From Ochotona curzoniae (lineage: Eukaryota > Chordata > Mammalia > Lagomorpha > Ochotonidae): a DNA stretch of 64,000 nt. A program made the translations under genes and the position numbers. The stretch spans positions 39,688,501-39,752,500 of the forward strand of contig NW_024465885.1 of the NCBI RefSeq assembly GCF_017591425.1, in the 5' to 3' direction. The notes beneath the pieces were generated by a model, which saw only the letters and a program-made list of their open reading frames with translations, was not told the origin of the DNA and did no database searches. Shown piece by piece: positions 53,530-64,000 of the stretch. Within the stretch, counting starts at the first letter, position 1. Every line of letters starts with the position of its first letter.

Positions 53530-54010
53530 AGATTATATATTTATTTTTATCAGAAAGGCAAATCAAAGTTATAGGGAAAAGCAGAGAGAAAAAACCTAGA
53601 AAGAGCCTGCTGGGCCCGGCGCACCGGATCCCATATAGGCGCCAGATCTAATCCCAGTGGCCCTGTTTTCCAAACAACTCCGTTTGTGGCCTCAGAAAGC
53701 AATAGAGGACGGCCCAAACCCTTCGGACTCAACACCCATGTGGGAGCTCCGCCAGAGGCTGCGGTCTCCTGGCTTCAGATTGGCATAGTTTCGGCCCTTG
53801 TGGCCACTTGGGGAGTTAATCAACAGACAGAGGATCTTCCTCTCTGTATATCTGACTTTACAATTAAAATAAATCTGAAAAAAAAATAAAAAGAACCTCC
53901 ATCTGCTAGTTCACTTCCCAAATGGCCACAGTGGCAAGGGCTGAGCTGTTCCAAACCTAGGAGCCAGCAGCCTCCAGGTCTCCCATGCAAGTGCAGGGCC
54001 CCAAGGCTTT
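53530..54010 (-). repeat. Old CSINE split by a younger plus-strand CSINE
   Basis: 'atatttatttttatcagaaa' (53536 on) and, after the insert, 'catctgctagttcacttccc' to 'ccaaggctttgaac'. Confidence 0.8.
53610..53890 (+). repeat. CSINE, nested, head deletion
   Basis: 'tgggcccggcgcaccggatc' shows loss of about 40 bp after the first 12. Flanks 'aaagagcctgc' and 'aaaagaacctcc' resemble a duplication. Confidence 0.88.
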
Positions 54011-54014
54011 GAAC

Positions 54015-54300
54015 CATCTGTGATGCTGGCATTTTACATGGGTACCAGTTCATGTCCCGGATGCTCCACTTCTGATCCACCTCTTCGCTGCTTGTGGCCT
54101 GGGAGGCAGCATGGGATGACCCCAGTCCTTGGGCACTGCACCTGCATGGGAGAGCCAGAGAGAAGGCTCCTGGTTCAGATCAGCTCAGCTTCAGCTATTC
54201 TTGCCATTTGGGGAGGAGCCAGCAGATGGAAGACCATTCTTGTTGTCTCTCCTTTCTGTAAAATCTATCTTCCAGCAAAAATAATTACTTCTTTCAAACA
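54015..54300 (+). repeat. CSINE, head-truncated or diverged
   Basis: 'gggtaccagttcatgtcccg' to the tail 'gcaaaaataattac'. Confidence 0.8.
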
Positions 54301-54312
54301 ACAACAACAACT

Positions 54313-54640
54313 TGGGCCCAACAGCGTGGCCTAGCAGTTAAAGTCCTCTTGTTGAATGCACCGGGATCCCATATGAGCACTGGTTCTAATCCCAACGTCT
54401 CCGCTTCTCATCCAGCTCCCTGCTTGTGGCCTGGGAAAGCAGTCGAGGATGGGCCAAAGCCTTATGACCCTGCACCCACGTGGGAGACCCGGAAGAAGCT
54501 CCTGACTCCTGGCTTCGGATTGGCTCAACTCCAGCTATCGTGGCTGCTTGGGGAGTGAACCATCCGAGGGAAGATCTTCCCTCTTTGTCTTTTCTCCTCT
54601 CTGTACATCTGTCTTTCCAATCAAAATAAATCTTTTTTTA
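54313..54640 (+). repeat. CSINE
   Basis: Head tgggcccaacagcgtggcct; tail caaaataaatcttttttt. Abuts copy 2 of the long repeat. Confidence 0.92.
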
Positions 54641-54649
54641 ACCTTTTTT

Positions 54650-56680
54650 AAATTATATTTTTGACAATCTATACATAGCTAATTGGGGTAAAAAGGTACA
54701 AGAGCTATAGGAAAGTGGGTAAGACTATTATTTCCATATTGTTTCTTTCATGCTTAAAGGGGAATATTAAGGGAGAAGGCCCACCCAACTGCCCATCCTC
54801 CCCAGGTCCCGGATGTAGGGTATGCTCCGAGGTTCTTGCTCAAATGGTTTTGATAGTTCAACTGTTATGAATCACTATCAGTCTTGCCACTCCAAGCACT
54901 GTGAGATCTTTGAAGAATCCACTGATTGACATAGTCCATCATAGAGTCTCCATTTGTCCTGTATTTCGCTTGCTAACATATAGCTGAGATGTTTGATTAA
55001 CTTGTTCTGTCTTCTGTCTTTTCTTGGTTAGGGTTCTGAGTCCAGCAGTTCGATTGGGGAGATCCCTAAAGAAACTTCATCTGAGGTGTCCTCAGACCAC
55101 ATTCTTTTTTTTTTTTTTTTAAGATTTATTTTTTATTATTTTTTCAGTGGAAAGGCGGATATACAGAGAAGAGAGACAGAGAGGAAGATCTTCAGTCCAA
55201 TGATTCACTCCCCAAGTGAGCGCAACGGGCCGATACTATGCCGATCCGAAGCCAGGAGCCTCTTCCGGGTCTCCCACGCGGGTGCAGGTTCCAAAGCTTT
55301 GGGCCGGCCTCGACTGCTTTCCCAGGCCACAGGCAGGGAGCTGGAAGGGAAGTGGAGCTGTGGGGATAGAACCGGCGCCCATATGGGATCCCGGGCGTGC
55401 AAGGCGAGGATCTTTAACCACTTGCGCCACCGCGCCGGGCCCCAGACCACATTCTTGTATGTATTAGCAAGTACAGGGCCCGGCAGGGTCCATCACCCTG
55501 AGCAGCTGGTGGTTGCAATCACTGGGTTGGTTCTGTTTTCACTCCCGACTTCCAGTGGAACCAGTGGGTGTTGCAGTCCAGCCTGGTTCTGCCCAGCACA
55601 TACTCGGCCCTCGCATAAACCAGTGGAAGCTGCAGCCTAGTTGGAGCGACCCACAATAACCCCCACCAGGCCCACCCCCTACCCTGGTTTGCCAGTAAGT
55701 GTAGCAGTAGTCCAGTCTGTCACGTACATGTCAATGGATATAAAGCTTTGTTCCCTCTAACCAGCTCCACTATGATCCCACACAGATGCTGTTGGGTGTC
55801 TGTCTAGCCACCCCAGCCCCTGTCCTAGTTTTCATGCCGTCCCATGGAAGTGGTAACCCAATAGGGATGAGCCCACTATTTCCCTCCCAGGCGTCTCCCA
55901 CTTCCAGATTATACACTCTCCAGGTAGTTCTGGGGTTTGACTTGACAGAATTAGACCCCCAGTGCCAGCTTCTGCCAGCTGATGCTATGGCTAAGCCCAA
56001 ACAACCCTCACCCACTCTAATTTTGTTGTACCAGTAGGAATAATCAGCCCAGCCTGGCTTTTCCCTGATCTAGTCCACATGAGGCACACAGGTGTTGTAG
56101 CCCTGCTTAGTCTGGTCTGCCCCCATCCCAGCTCACGCTCTCCAGTGGGAGTAGCTATCCAGCAAGGGAACCACCCCTTGTCCCCCTACCAGCTCTGCCC
56201 CCTCTCTTCCTTGTTCTTATGTGTGCTGGTTGGGTGCTGCGGTCATATTCAGTACAGGCAACCTCACTTTGGCATTCCATATTGTGCAGTAGTTTTTGTC
56301 GTGACTGAACCTGGCTCGACTCACACTGTTCTGGTGCTTGGATTTGCCAGTGGATGACATGAACTGATTCAACCTGGTCTGCCCCCAACCCCTGCCAAAT
56401 GTATGCCACAGTGGGAAACTTTCCATGGCCTGTTCTGGACTGTTTTCTATCATGTTTCTTGCGCTTACCTGCCTGGTCTGTGTCCTGCCAGAGGAGTTGC
56501 CCAGGTCCCTCTATCAGAACCTCTCCCAATGCCAGATTTTGCACATACCAGGGGGTCCATGAGCCAGCACAACTCAGTTCACCTCCTGTCCTAGCAGGAA
56601 CAGTGGCTTTTCCTGACTGGCCTTCAACTCAAACTGGTCCTTGCTGTTGGATGTTTCAGCCCAGCCATGGCTTGTCACAT
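54650..56680 (-). repeat. Long unclassified interspersed repeat, copy 2 (inverted)
   Basis: Reverse of the 10230–11760 segment. Landmarks: 'gtcccggatgtagggtatgc' at about 54808, 'cattcttgtatgtattagca' at about 55449, 'agcgacccacaataaccccc' at about 55645 and 'aacaaccctcacccactcta' at about 56000. A CSINE interrupts it at 55106–55440. Around 55715–55790 it has sequence that copy 1 lacks. It runs about 100 bp further at its A/T-rich end than copy 1. Confidence 0.65.
55106..55440 (-). repeat. CSINE, very young, inside copy 2 of the long repeat
   Basis: Ends cgccaccgcgccgggcc. The host sequence AGACCACATTCTT is duplicated at about 55093–55105 and 55443–55455. Copy 1 keeps the corresponding uninterrupted site near 11352–11366. 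Confidence 0.95.
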
Positions 56681-56689
56681 TATTTGTTG

Positions 56690-56890
56690 GAAAGGCACAG
56701 AAACAGAAAAGGGTCCTTCTGCCATCCCCTGGCTCACTCCCTATGTAATACAACCCACAGAGGCTGGAAAGGGGGCCCTGATTTCAGTCTCCTGGGTAGG
56801 GTCAGGACCCTGATCCATCTCCTGCTGCCTCCCATGTCCGCATCGGCAGAAGCTGATTCACAAGCGAGTCAAAACATCCCAAGCTGCATC
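56690..56890 (-). repeat. Possible CSINE, degraded
   Basis: 'attatttgttggaaaggcac', 'tggctcactccctatgtaat' and 'tcctgctgcctcccatgt' follow a reversed CSINE loosely. Confidence 0.4.
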
Positions 56891-56894
56891 TTAA

Positions 56895-57718
56895 TCGCTT
56901 GCTAAATGTCCATTTCAAGGATGTTTACGTTGCCGTTTCCACATTTTCTCATTACTTTTTCCTAATAAAAGTGAACAACATTTATTTATATATAAAATGT
57001 GGGGTGTCGAAGGGGAGAGGTAAAAGAGGACAGGATAGCAAGATTGCAACTGACAAGTGCCGAATAACAGAAAAAACAAAACTTACTTTGGTTGACCCCA
57101 GTTTAAAATCTGGAGAATACCCTGAACCTCGAGGAACAAGGAACTCCTTTTCTTTAATTTCCCTGCTATAGCAAGCTCTAAGAAATGCCAAGGGCTTGGA
57201 TCATTGACTATTTTTCAGAAACATAAGCTAAAGAAAGAAGTACATCTCAGCAACCCAGCTGCACTTGGCCCATCTCAAGTGTGAGCGTGCGGCTTAGGAC
57301 TGCAAGCTGACCTTGCTACTTTGGCTGAGGCAGAAATCGTGGCTGCCACTGGGACAAGCCATGGGCTGGCAACACCGGGCCCTGCCCCGCTGGTGGTTCT
57401 GGTGCAATGCCGAGCTCTCAACGTGCTGCTGGCTGTGCTGGGGCCCTGCTGATTGAGAGCTGGAACACAAGTGCCAGAGCCTAAGTGAATTGCTCCTCTT
57501 TGCTCTCACAGCCAGTGCCATGAGGGGGTTGGTCTGTGATCTTCCGCTGGGAGGGTGGAGGACGCTTCCTGAATGCAGTCTAGCTGAACGGCTTCAGTGT
57601 GGAGCTGGTTGTACCCATGTGCAGTGTTTCTACAGAAACTTGGTTTGATCTAAGTACTTGTGATGAATCCTGGAGAAGGGGCTGCAGACCCTTGGGTGCT
57701 TTGTAAAATTTCGTTTTT
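56895..57718. other. Unexplained intergenic unit
   Basis: Contains a GC-rich stretch 57290–57560 without long frame in either strand, flanked by AT-rich text. After a CSINE it may continue to AATAAA at 58152. I recognise no gene. See findings. Confidence 0.4.
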
Positions 57719-58030
57719 TCAGATTTATTTTATTTTTATTGGAAAGGCAGATATATAGAGAGGAAGATCTTCTGAAAATTGATTCACTCCCCAAGTGACT
57801 GCAACAACTGGAGCTGAGCTGATCTGAAGCCAGGAGTGAGGAGCCTCTTCCAGGTCTTCCATATGGGTGCAGAGTCACAAGGCTTTGGGCCGTCCTTGAC
57901 TGCTTTCCCAAGGCCACAAGCAGGGAGCTGGATGGGAAGTGGAGCTGCCGAGATTAGAACTGGTGCCTACATGGGATCCCGGGCAAGTTCAAGGCGAGGA
58001 CTTTAGTGGCTAGGCCACCGTGCTGGGCCC
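57719..58030 (-). repeat. CSINE
   Basis: Starts tcagatttattttattttta, ends caccgtgctgggccc. Confidence 0.93.
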
Positions 58031-58250
58031 TGGTTTTTAATTTCTTTATTTCACTTCAATTCATTTAGATCTATGGGGTGAATTTTAGTTTTTTTGAGGG
58101 TGGGTTTAAGACTTGAAGATTAGTATTGTTGATACAGAAATGCTTTTTACAAATAAAATTGACACTAGTCACCGTTTCCTGCTTGTTCTTTTGCCTAATT
58201 TGAGTACAACTGTTTTTCTATTTTCTAAGACTTAACATTATTTCTTTTTC

Positions 58251-58584
58251 TTTTTTAAAAAAAGATTTATTTATTTATTGGAAAGTCAGACATACAGAGA
58301 GGAGGAGAGACAGAGAGGAAGATCTTCCATCTGATGATTCACTCCCCAAGTGAGCGCAACGGCCGATGCTATGCCGATCCGAAGCCGGGATCCAGGAACT
58401 TTTTCCGGGTATCCCACATGGGTGCAGGGTCCCAAGGCTTTGGGCTGTCCTCGCCTGCTTTCCCAGGCCACAAGCAGGGAGCTGGATGGGAAGTGGAGCT
58501 GCGGGGATTAGAACCAGTGCCCATATGGGATCCCGGGCGAGTTCAAGGTGAGGACTTTAGCCGCTAGGCCATGCTGCCGGGCCC
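58251..58584 (-). repeat. CSINE, very young, 17-bp target duplication
   Basis: AACATTATTTCTTTTTC at 58234–58250 and again at 58585–58601, identical. Full-length element ending catgctgccgggccc. Confidence 0.96.
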
Positions 58585-58696
58585 AACATTATTTCTTTTT
58601 CAATGATTCCAGCTCAGGAGACTTGCATATAACCCATTACCACACTGACAAATTATCTTTGTGGAATAAATACACATAAAACCATACTACAAAGAT

Positions 58697-59034
58697 TTTT
58701 AAAAAATAATTTTATTATCTATTTATTTATTTTGCAGAGGCAGACATACAGAGAGAAGAGACAGAGAGGAAGGTTTTCTGTCCTCTGGTTCACTACCCAA
58801 GTGATCGCAATGGCTGGAGCTGAGCCAGTCTGAAGCCAGGGCCTGGAGCTTCTTCCAGGTCTCCCATGCAGGTGCAGGGTGCCAAGGTATTGGGCTGCTC
58901 TCTACTGCTTTTCTAGGCCCACAAACAGGTAGCTGGATGGGAAGCAGGGCTGCCACAATTAGAACTGGCACTCATACGCGATTCCAGCATGTGCAAGGTG
59001 AGGACTTTAACTGCTAGGGTACTGCACCGAGCCC
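58697..59034 (-). repeat. CSINE
   Basis: 'gatttttaaaaaataatttt' to 'gtactgcaccgagccc'. Confidence 0.9.
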
Positions 59035-59204
59035 ACTACACAAATTTTAAAGATAAATTTTATACATCAACTATATAATCTTTGGTGTTAGTGTAAGAAA
59101 AGGATATGGTCAGTATTGCTAGATTCACCTTGTTACTAGTTTCTTTCATTGTGTGTCTTAAATTATATGACATACTCGGGGTCACCGAACTTGTTCTTTT
59201 AAAT

Positions 59205-59740
59205 TAAGGGTCTACTTGAAAGGCAAAATTACAGGGATCGTTCCCCACATGGCCTCGGCTGGGCCAGGCAAAACCATGAGCCGAGTTTCATCCTGGGCCT
59301 GGAAGCGTGGCCTAGCAGCTAAAGTCCTCGCCTTGAACGTGCCAGGATCCCATATGGGCACTGGTTCTAATCCCTGCAGTTCCACTTCCCATCCAGCCTC
59401 CTGCTTGTGGCCTGGGAAAGCCTTTGAGGACGGCCCAAAGCTGTGGGGCCCTGCACCCGTGTGGGAGACCTGGAAGAAGTTCCTGGCTCCTGGCTTCAGA
59501 TTGGAGCAGCATTGGCCATTGCAGTCACTTCGAGAGTGAATCATTGGTTCGAAGATCTTCCTCTCTGTATATCTGCCTTTCCAATAAAAACAAAATAAAT
59601 CTTAAAAAACAAACAAACAAGAGTTTCATCTGGTCTCCCACGTGGGAACAGATGCTGAAGTCTTCAGCCATCCCCCTTAGATGTGTTAATAGGGAGCTGG
59701 ATCTGAAGTGGAGCATGGGATGCTGGCATTGTACCACATA
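59205..59740 (-). repeat. Old CSINE split by a younger plus-strand CSINE
   Basis: 59205–59293 ('gtctacttgaaaggcaaaat') and 59620–59740 ('ctggtctcccacgtgggaac') are the halves. Confidence 0.8.
59294..59620 (+). repeat. CSINE, young, nested
   Basis: Head tgggcctggaagcgtggcct. GAGTTTCATC occurs on both sides, at about 59282 and 59620. Confidence 0.94.
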
Positions 59741-60160
59741 AATACATTAAGGAAACTTCTAGCTCCACTCATACCTCTGTCTTCTATAAGCAAAGTCCAG
59801 AAGCAGAGATGGAACTCAAGCTCATAGAAACAGACGAACTGAACACCATCGATGCAAAATGTCACTTATTTGTGTGTCAGGCGGCTGAGGTATACACTAA
59901 AACTTTGAAAACATCTAAGTGATACACTAGCTTTCAACTGCTACTAATAGGCTCAGATATCTGAAGAAAATCAAACCATTTCATAAATCTAGAGGAGGGC
60001 ACGGTTATTGGTTCGGTAGCTCAACAACGTGGGGACTGGCATCTTTGTGATTCTCTTGGTTTTTCTCTCAGGTTTGAAAGGATGCTCCTAGCTCCCGTTG
60101 TCACTACTGCTTGTGGTGAAAGAGGCAGCTTAGTTTGCAGCCTATTTTCTTTACCAATGT
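59741..60160. other. Intergenic, nothing recognised
   Basis: No repeat or exon found between the LTN1 promoter side and the RWDD2B 3' end. Confidence 0.5.
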
Positions 60161-60345
60161 TTAATTTTTTTATCTACTCAAAAGGCAGAGCAACACATAG
60201 AGACACACAGAAAGATCTTTCATCTCTACTGATCCACAGCCTTAGTAATCACAAGCCCCAGCACTGCCCAGGCTGAAGGCAGGAAGTTCAACTTCACTTG
60301 GGTTTTCCTGCAAGGGCCTAAGCAGGACACAGTACCTGGAAGCTG
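60160..60345 (-). repeat. CSINE, old, partial
   Basis: 'tttttttatctactcaaaag' and 'gatctttcatctctactgat'. Confidence 0.6.
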
Positions 60346-60572
60346 GACTGCAATCGAGATAAGTATGTAAAGACTGTCAAAAATAAGGAAAAACAAAATA
60401 GGAAAAAAAAAAAAACAAACACCAAAAAAGTGGTGGCTTGACCTGCTGTGCCACAACACATTCCACTGGGTCTGTTACTTTCATTGGGATACAGAAGTTG
60501 TCCTGGAAATCCTAAGGCCACGCAAAGCTGTGATACCGGCTAGAAGAGACAGCAATGAACTTTTTCAGGTTC

Positions 60573-60578
60573 TTTATT
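60573..60578 (-). promoter_or_regulatory. RWDD2B: Candidate RWDD2B polyadenylation signal
   Basis: AATAAA on the minus strand (tttatt on plus), about 660 nt after the stop. I saw no other AATAAA between it and the stop. An ATTAAA-like site near 60719–60724 is an alternative. Confidence 0.5.
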
Positions 60579-60769
60579 GAGGGAGGTAAGGGGGGAGAGA
60601 ACTGGTATTGCTGGAAAGTTAGATCATCAATATTATCGCCATACACAGTTTTTCTTTCAAAATGAGTAGTTTGTAAAACAAAAAAAAAGGTTTAGCAAAA
60701 ACTCTAAGATAACTTGAAATTTAATCATGCAGTTTTCAAAAACTGATTCAAAAGAGTTATCATCTTGAT

Positions 60770-61020
60770 TCACACCCCAAATATCTGCAATGGCTGGGGC
60801 TGGAAGGATGGGATGGGAACACATTCCAGGCCTCCTAGGAGGTGGTAGGAACCCATTGCCTGAGCCCTCTGGAGTCAGCGCGGGTGGGAAGCTGGGAGTG
60901 TAACCAGGAGGTGGCAGGAACCCGCTGCCTGAGCTGTAACCACTGCCCTCTGGAGTCAGCGCAGGTGGGAAGCTGGAGCAGGAGCCCAAACTGGGACTGT
61001 AACCCTGGCAGTTCATGTGA
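60770..61020 (-). repeat. Old CSINE fragment with internal duplication, in RWDD2B 3' UTR
   Basis: Starts like an old minus CSINE ('gattcacaccccaaatat', 'gcaatggctgggg'). Two related segments follow, about 60835–60905 and 60906–61005, each with 'ggaggtgg(t/c)aggaaccc', 'ctctggagtcagcgc' and 'gtgggaagctgg'. Confidence 0.5.
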
Positions 61021-61235
61021 GATCTGGTCATCTCAGTTGCTAGGATGATCACCTATTCTCAATCATGACATTTTTAACAAATGTATTTCAGCTATACTGA
61101 TTTTTTTGTTTGGTTTTCTTCCTTTCAACATTCTACAACGGAACTGTGATTAAATTACAGTGGGACTATCAGTAAACAGTGGGAAACAATCAAAAGGCCT
61201 GTAGTGATAAACTATTTGCAATCACTGTTTTGCTG

Positions 61236-62949
<1,714 letters not shown>

Positions 62950-63049
62950 TTAACATTTACAACTTTGGTAAATTCAATAGATCAACACAGCACTTTAAAA
63001 ATATGCATTTGATTTCTTTAGAAAATATGAAATTTGAGAGCAGGCATTT

Positions 63050-63395
63050 TGCCTGGCATTAAGACATCAGCTGAGAGGCCTGCATACTATGTCTGAGTAT
63101 CTAAGTTCAAGTACCAGCTCTGCTTCTGCAAACCCTGGGAGCTGACAGGTGACGGCTCAAGTGGCTGGATTACTACCACGCACATGGAAGACCCAGACTG
63201 ATCCTTGGCTCCTGCTAATGCATCTGTGTGGGTATGGATGGTGGGCCAATCCTTGCACCCCTGCCTTGTGTGGGAGATCAGGACAGAGTTCCTGATTCCT
63301 AGATTTAGACTAACTCATTCCCACCTGTTGTGGGCCTTTGAGGGGTTATCCAATACAAGACATCTGTCACTCTGTCTTTCAAACAGATCTATAAC
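63050..63395 (+). repeat. CSINE, old, rearranged
   Basis: 'gacatcagctgagaggcctg' head. Two overlapping body segments, at about 63160–63220 and 63240–63300, suggest two fused copies. In RWDD2B intron 1. Confidence 0.65.
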
Positions 63396-63399
63396 ATTT

Positions 63400-63785
63400 C
63401 TCCAACTTCTACTGCTTTCTGGAAAGCATTAGCAGGAAGCTGGAACACAAGTAGAGCAGCCAGGACTTGTAGTAGTACACAAATAGGATGCCAGTGTTAC
63501 AGGGAGCCAATTTGCTGGCTAAGTCCCAACACTGGCCCAAATCACAGAGAGAGAGAATATCTTCGTTCTGCTGGTCTACTCCCTGGTGCAAGCAGTCAGG
63601 CAAGGCTGAAGCCAGAAGCCTCGAGGACTCCATCCAGGGGGAAGAGGAACCCAAGTTTCAACTGCTGTGCTATTGCACATGGGAGCTGGATCAGAAGTAG
63701 AGCAGCCAAGACTAACACTGATGTTCACAGGGGATGTCAGCATCACAGGCAACGGCTTAACTCATTACAGCACAACACAGGCCTC
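63400..63785 (-). repeat. Two CSINE fragments, old
   Basis: 63408–63540 ends 'cccaacactggccc'; 63541–63785 starts 'cacagagagagagaatatct' and ends 'cacaacacaggcc'. Confidence 0.7.
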
Positions 63786-63879
63786 AAGCCTTATTCTGCT
63801 CTCAGAAGTTTGCTTACAATGTTTACTTACATGGAATCTTTAAAAAACAAACAAACAAACAAAGAGTTTATTATTTTAG

Positions 63880-64000
63880 GGCCTGGTGCAATAGTCCAGT
63901 GGCTGAATCCTCACCCTGCATGTGCCGAGATCCCACATGAGTACCGGTTCATGTACCAGCTGCTCCACTTCCCATCCAGGTCCCTGTTTGTGGCCTGGGA
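63880..64000 (+). repeat. CSINE, cut by window end
   Basis: Head gggcctggtgcaatagtcca; continues past 64000. Confidence 0.93.

Noticed and set aside
54140..54650. tRNA genes suggested by A-box and B-box-like motifs in many places
   Set aside because: All lie in SINE heads. None folds as a tRNA by eye and the B box is off consensus.

Overview
This is a 64 kb piece of a lagomorph nuclear genome. I infer pika (Ochotona) rather than rabbit. The window is packed with the tRNA-derived C-repeat SINE (CSINE), and its younger copies have a head reading GGGCCCGGC(G/A)C followed by 'cctagtggctaaagtcctcg', unlike the rabbit form that I know. Species assignment rests on remembered consensus features, not on a search.

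Two protein-coding genes are present, both on the minus strand. LTN1 (listerin, the RING E3 ligase of ribosome-associated quality control) runs from its start codon at 52549 down to at least 3130. I could place 25 consecutive coding exons. Their lengths sum to 4479 nt, exactly 1493 codons, with no frameshift or stop and with codon phases that match across every junction. The last roughly 270 residues, including the RWD-like and RING parts, lie beyond the left edge. RWDD2B (RWD plus DUF1115 protein) lies upstream of LTN1 in the same orientation: four coding exons from 62927 to the stop at 61236. Its first coding exon is beyond the right edge. The order LTN1–RWDD2B matches human 21q22.11, where USP16 and CCT8 follow.

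Layout: 1–3129, intron 25 of LTN1 with an ancient L1; 3130–52549, LTN1 exons and introns; about 52300–52760, GC-rich promoter with ETS-like motifs; 52760–60570, intergenic, mostly repeats; 60573–62927, RWDD2B; the rest is its intron 1. Introns carry about 75 SINE copies of several ages, two lagomorph L1 3' tails, several ancient L1 and L2 remnants, one retroviral LTR-like segment, a 52-bp minisatellite and a long unclassified repeat present in two inverted copies (about 10.2–11.8 kb and 54.7–56.7 kb).

CSINE features, stated once here: a tRNA-like head with A-box and B-box-like motifs (B-box region GGTTCTAATCC), a body of about 250 bp, a pyrimidine-rich stretch (cttcctctctgtctctcc), and a tail of AATAAA repeats ending in TCTT plus A residues. 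Orientation below is head to tail. SINE limits are by eye, within about 10 bp for young copies and 30 bp for old ones.

I found no undescribed gene system. The points most worth checking are a GC–AG intron in LTN1, an upstream in-frame ATG, the long inverted repeat pair, the minisatellite that grew out of a SINE, and an unexplained GC-rich unit between the two genes.
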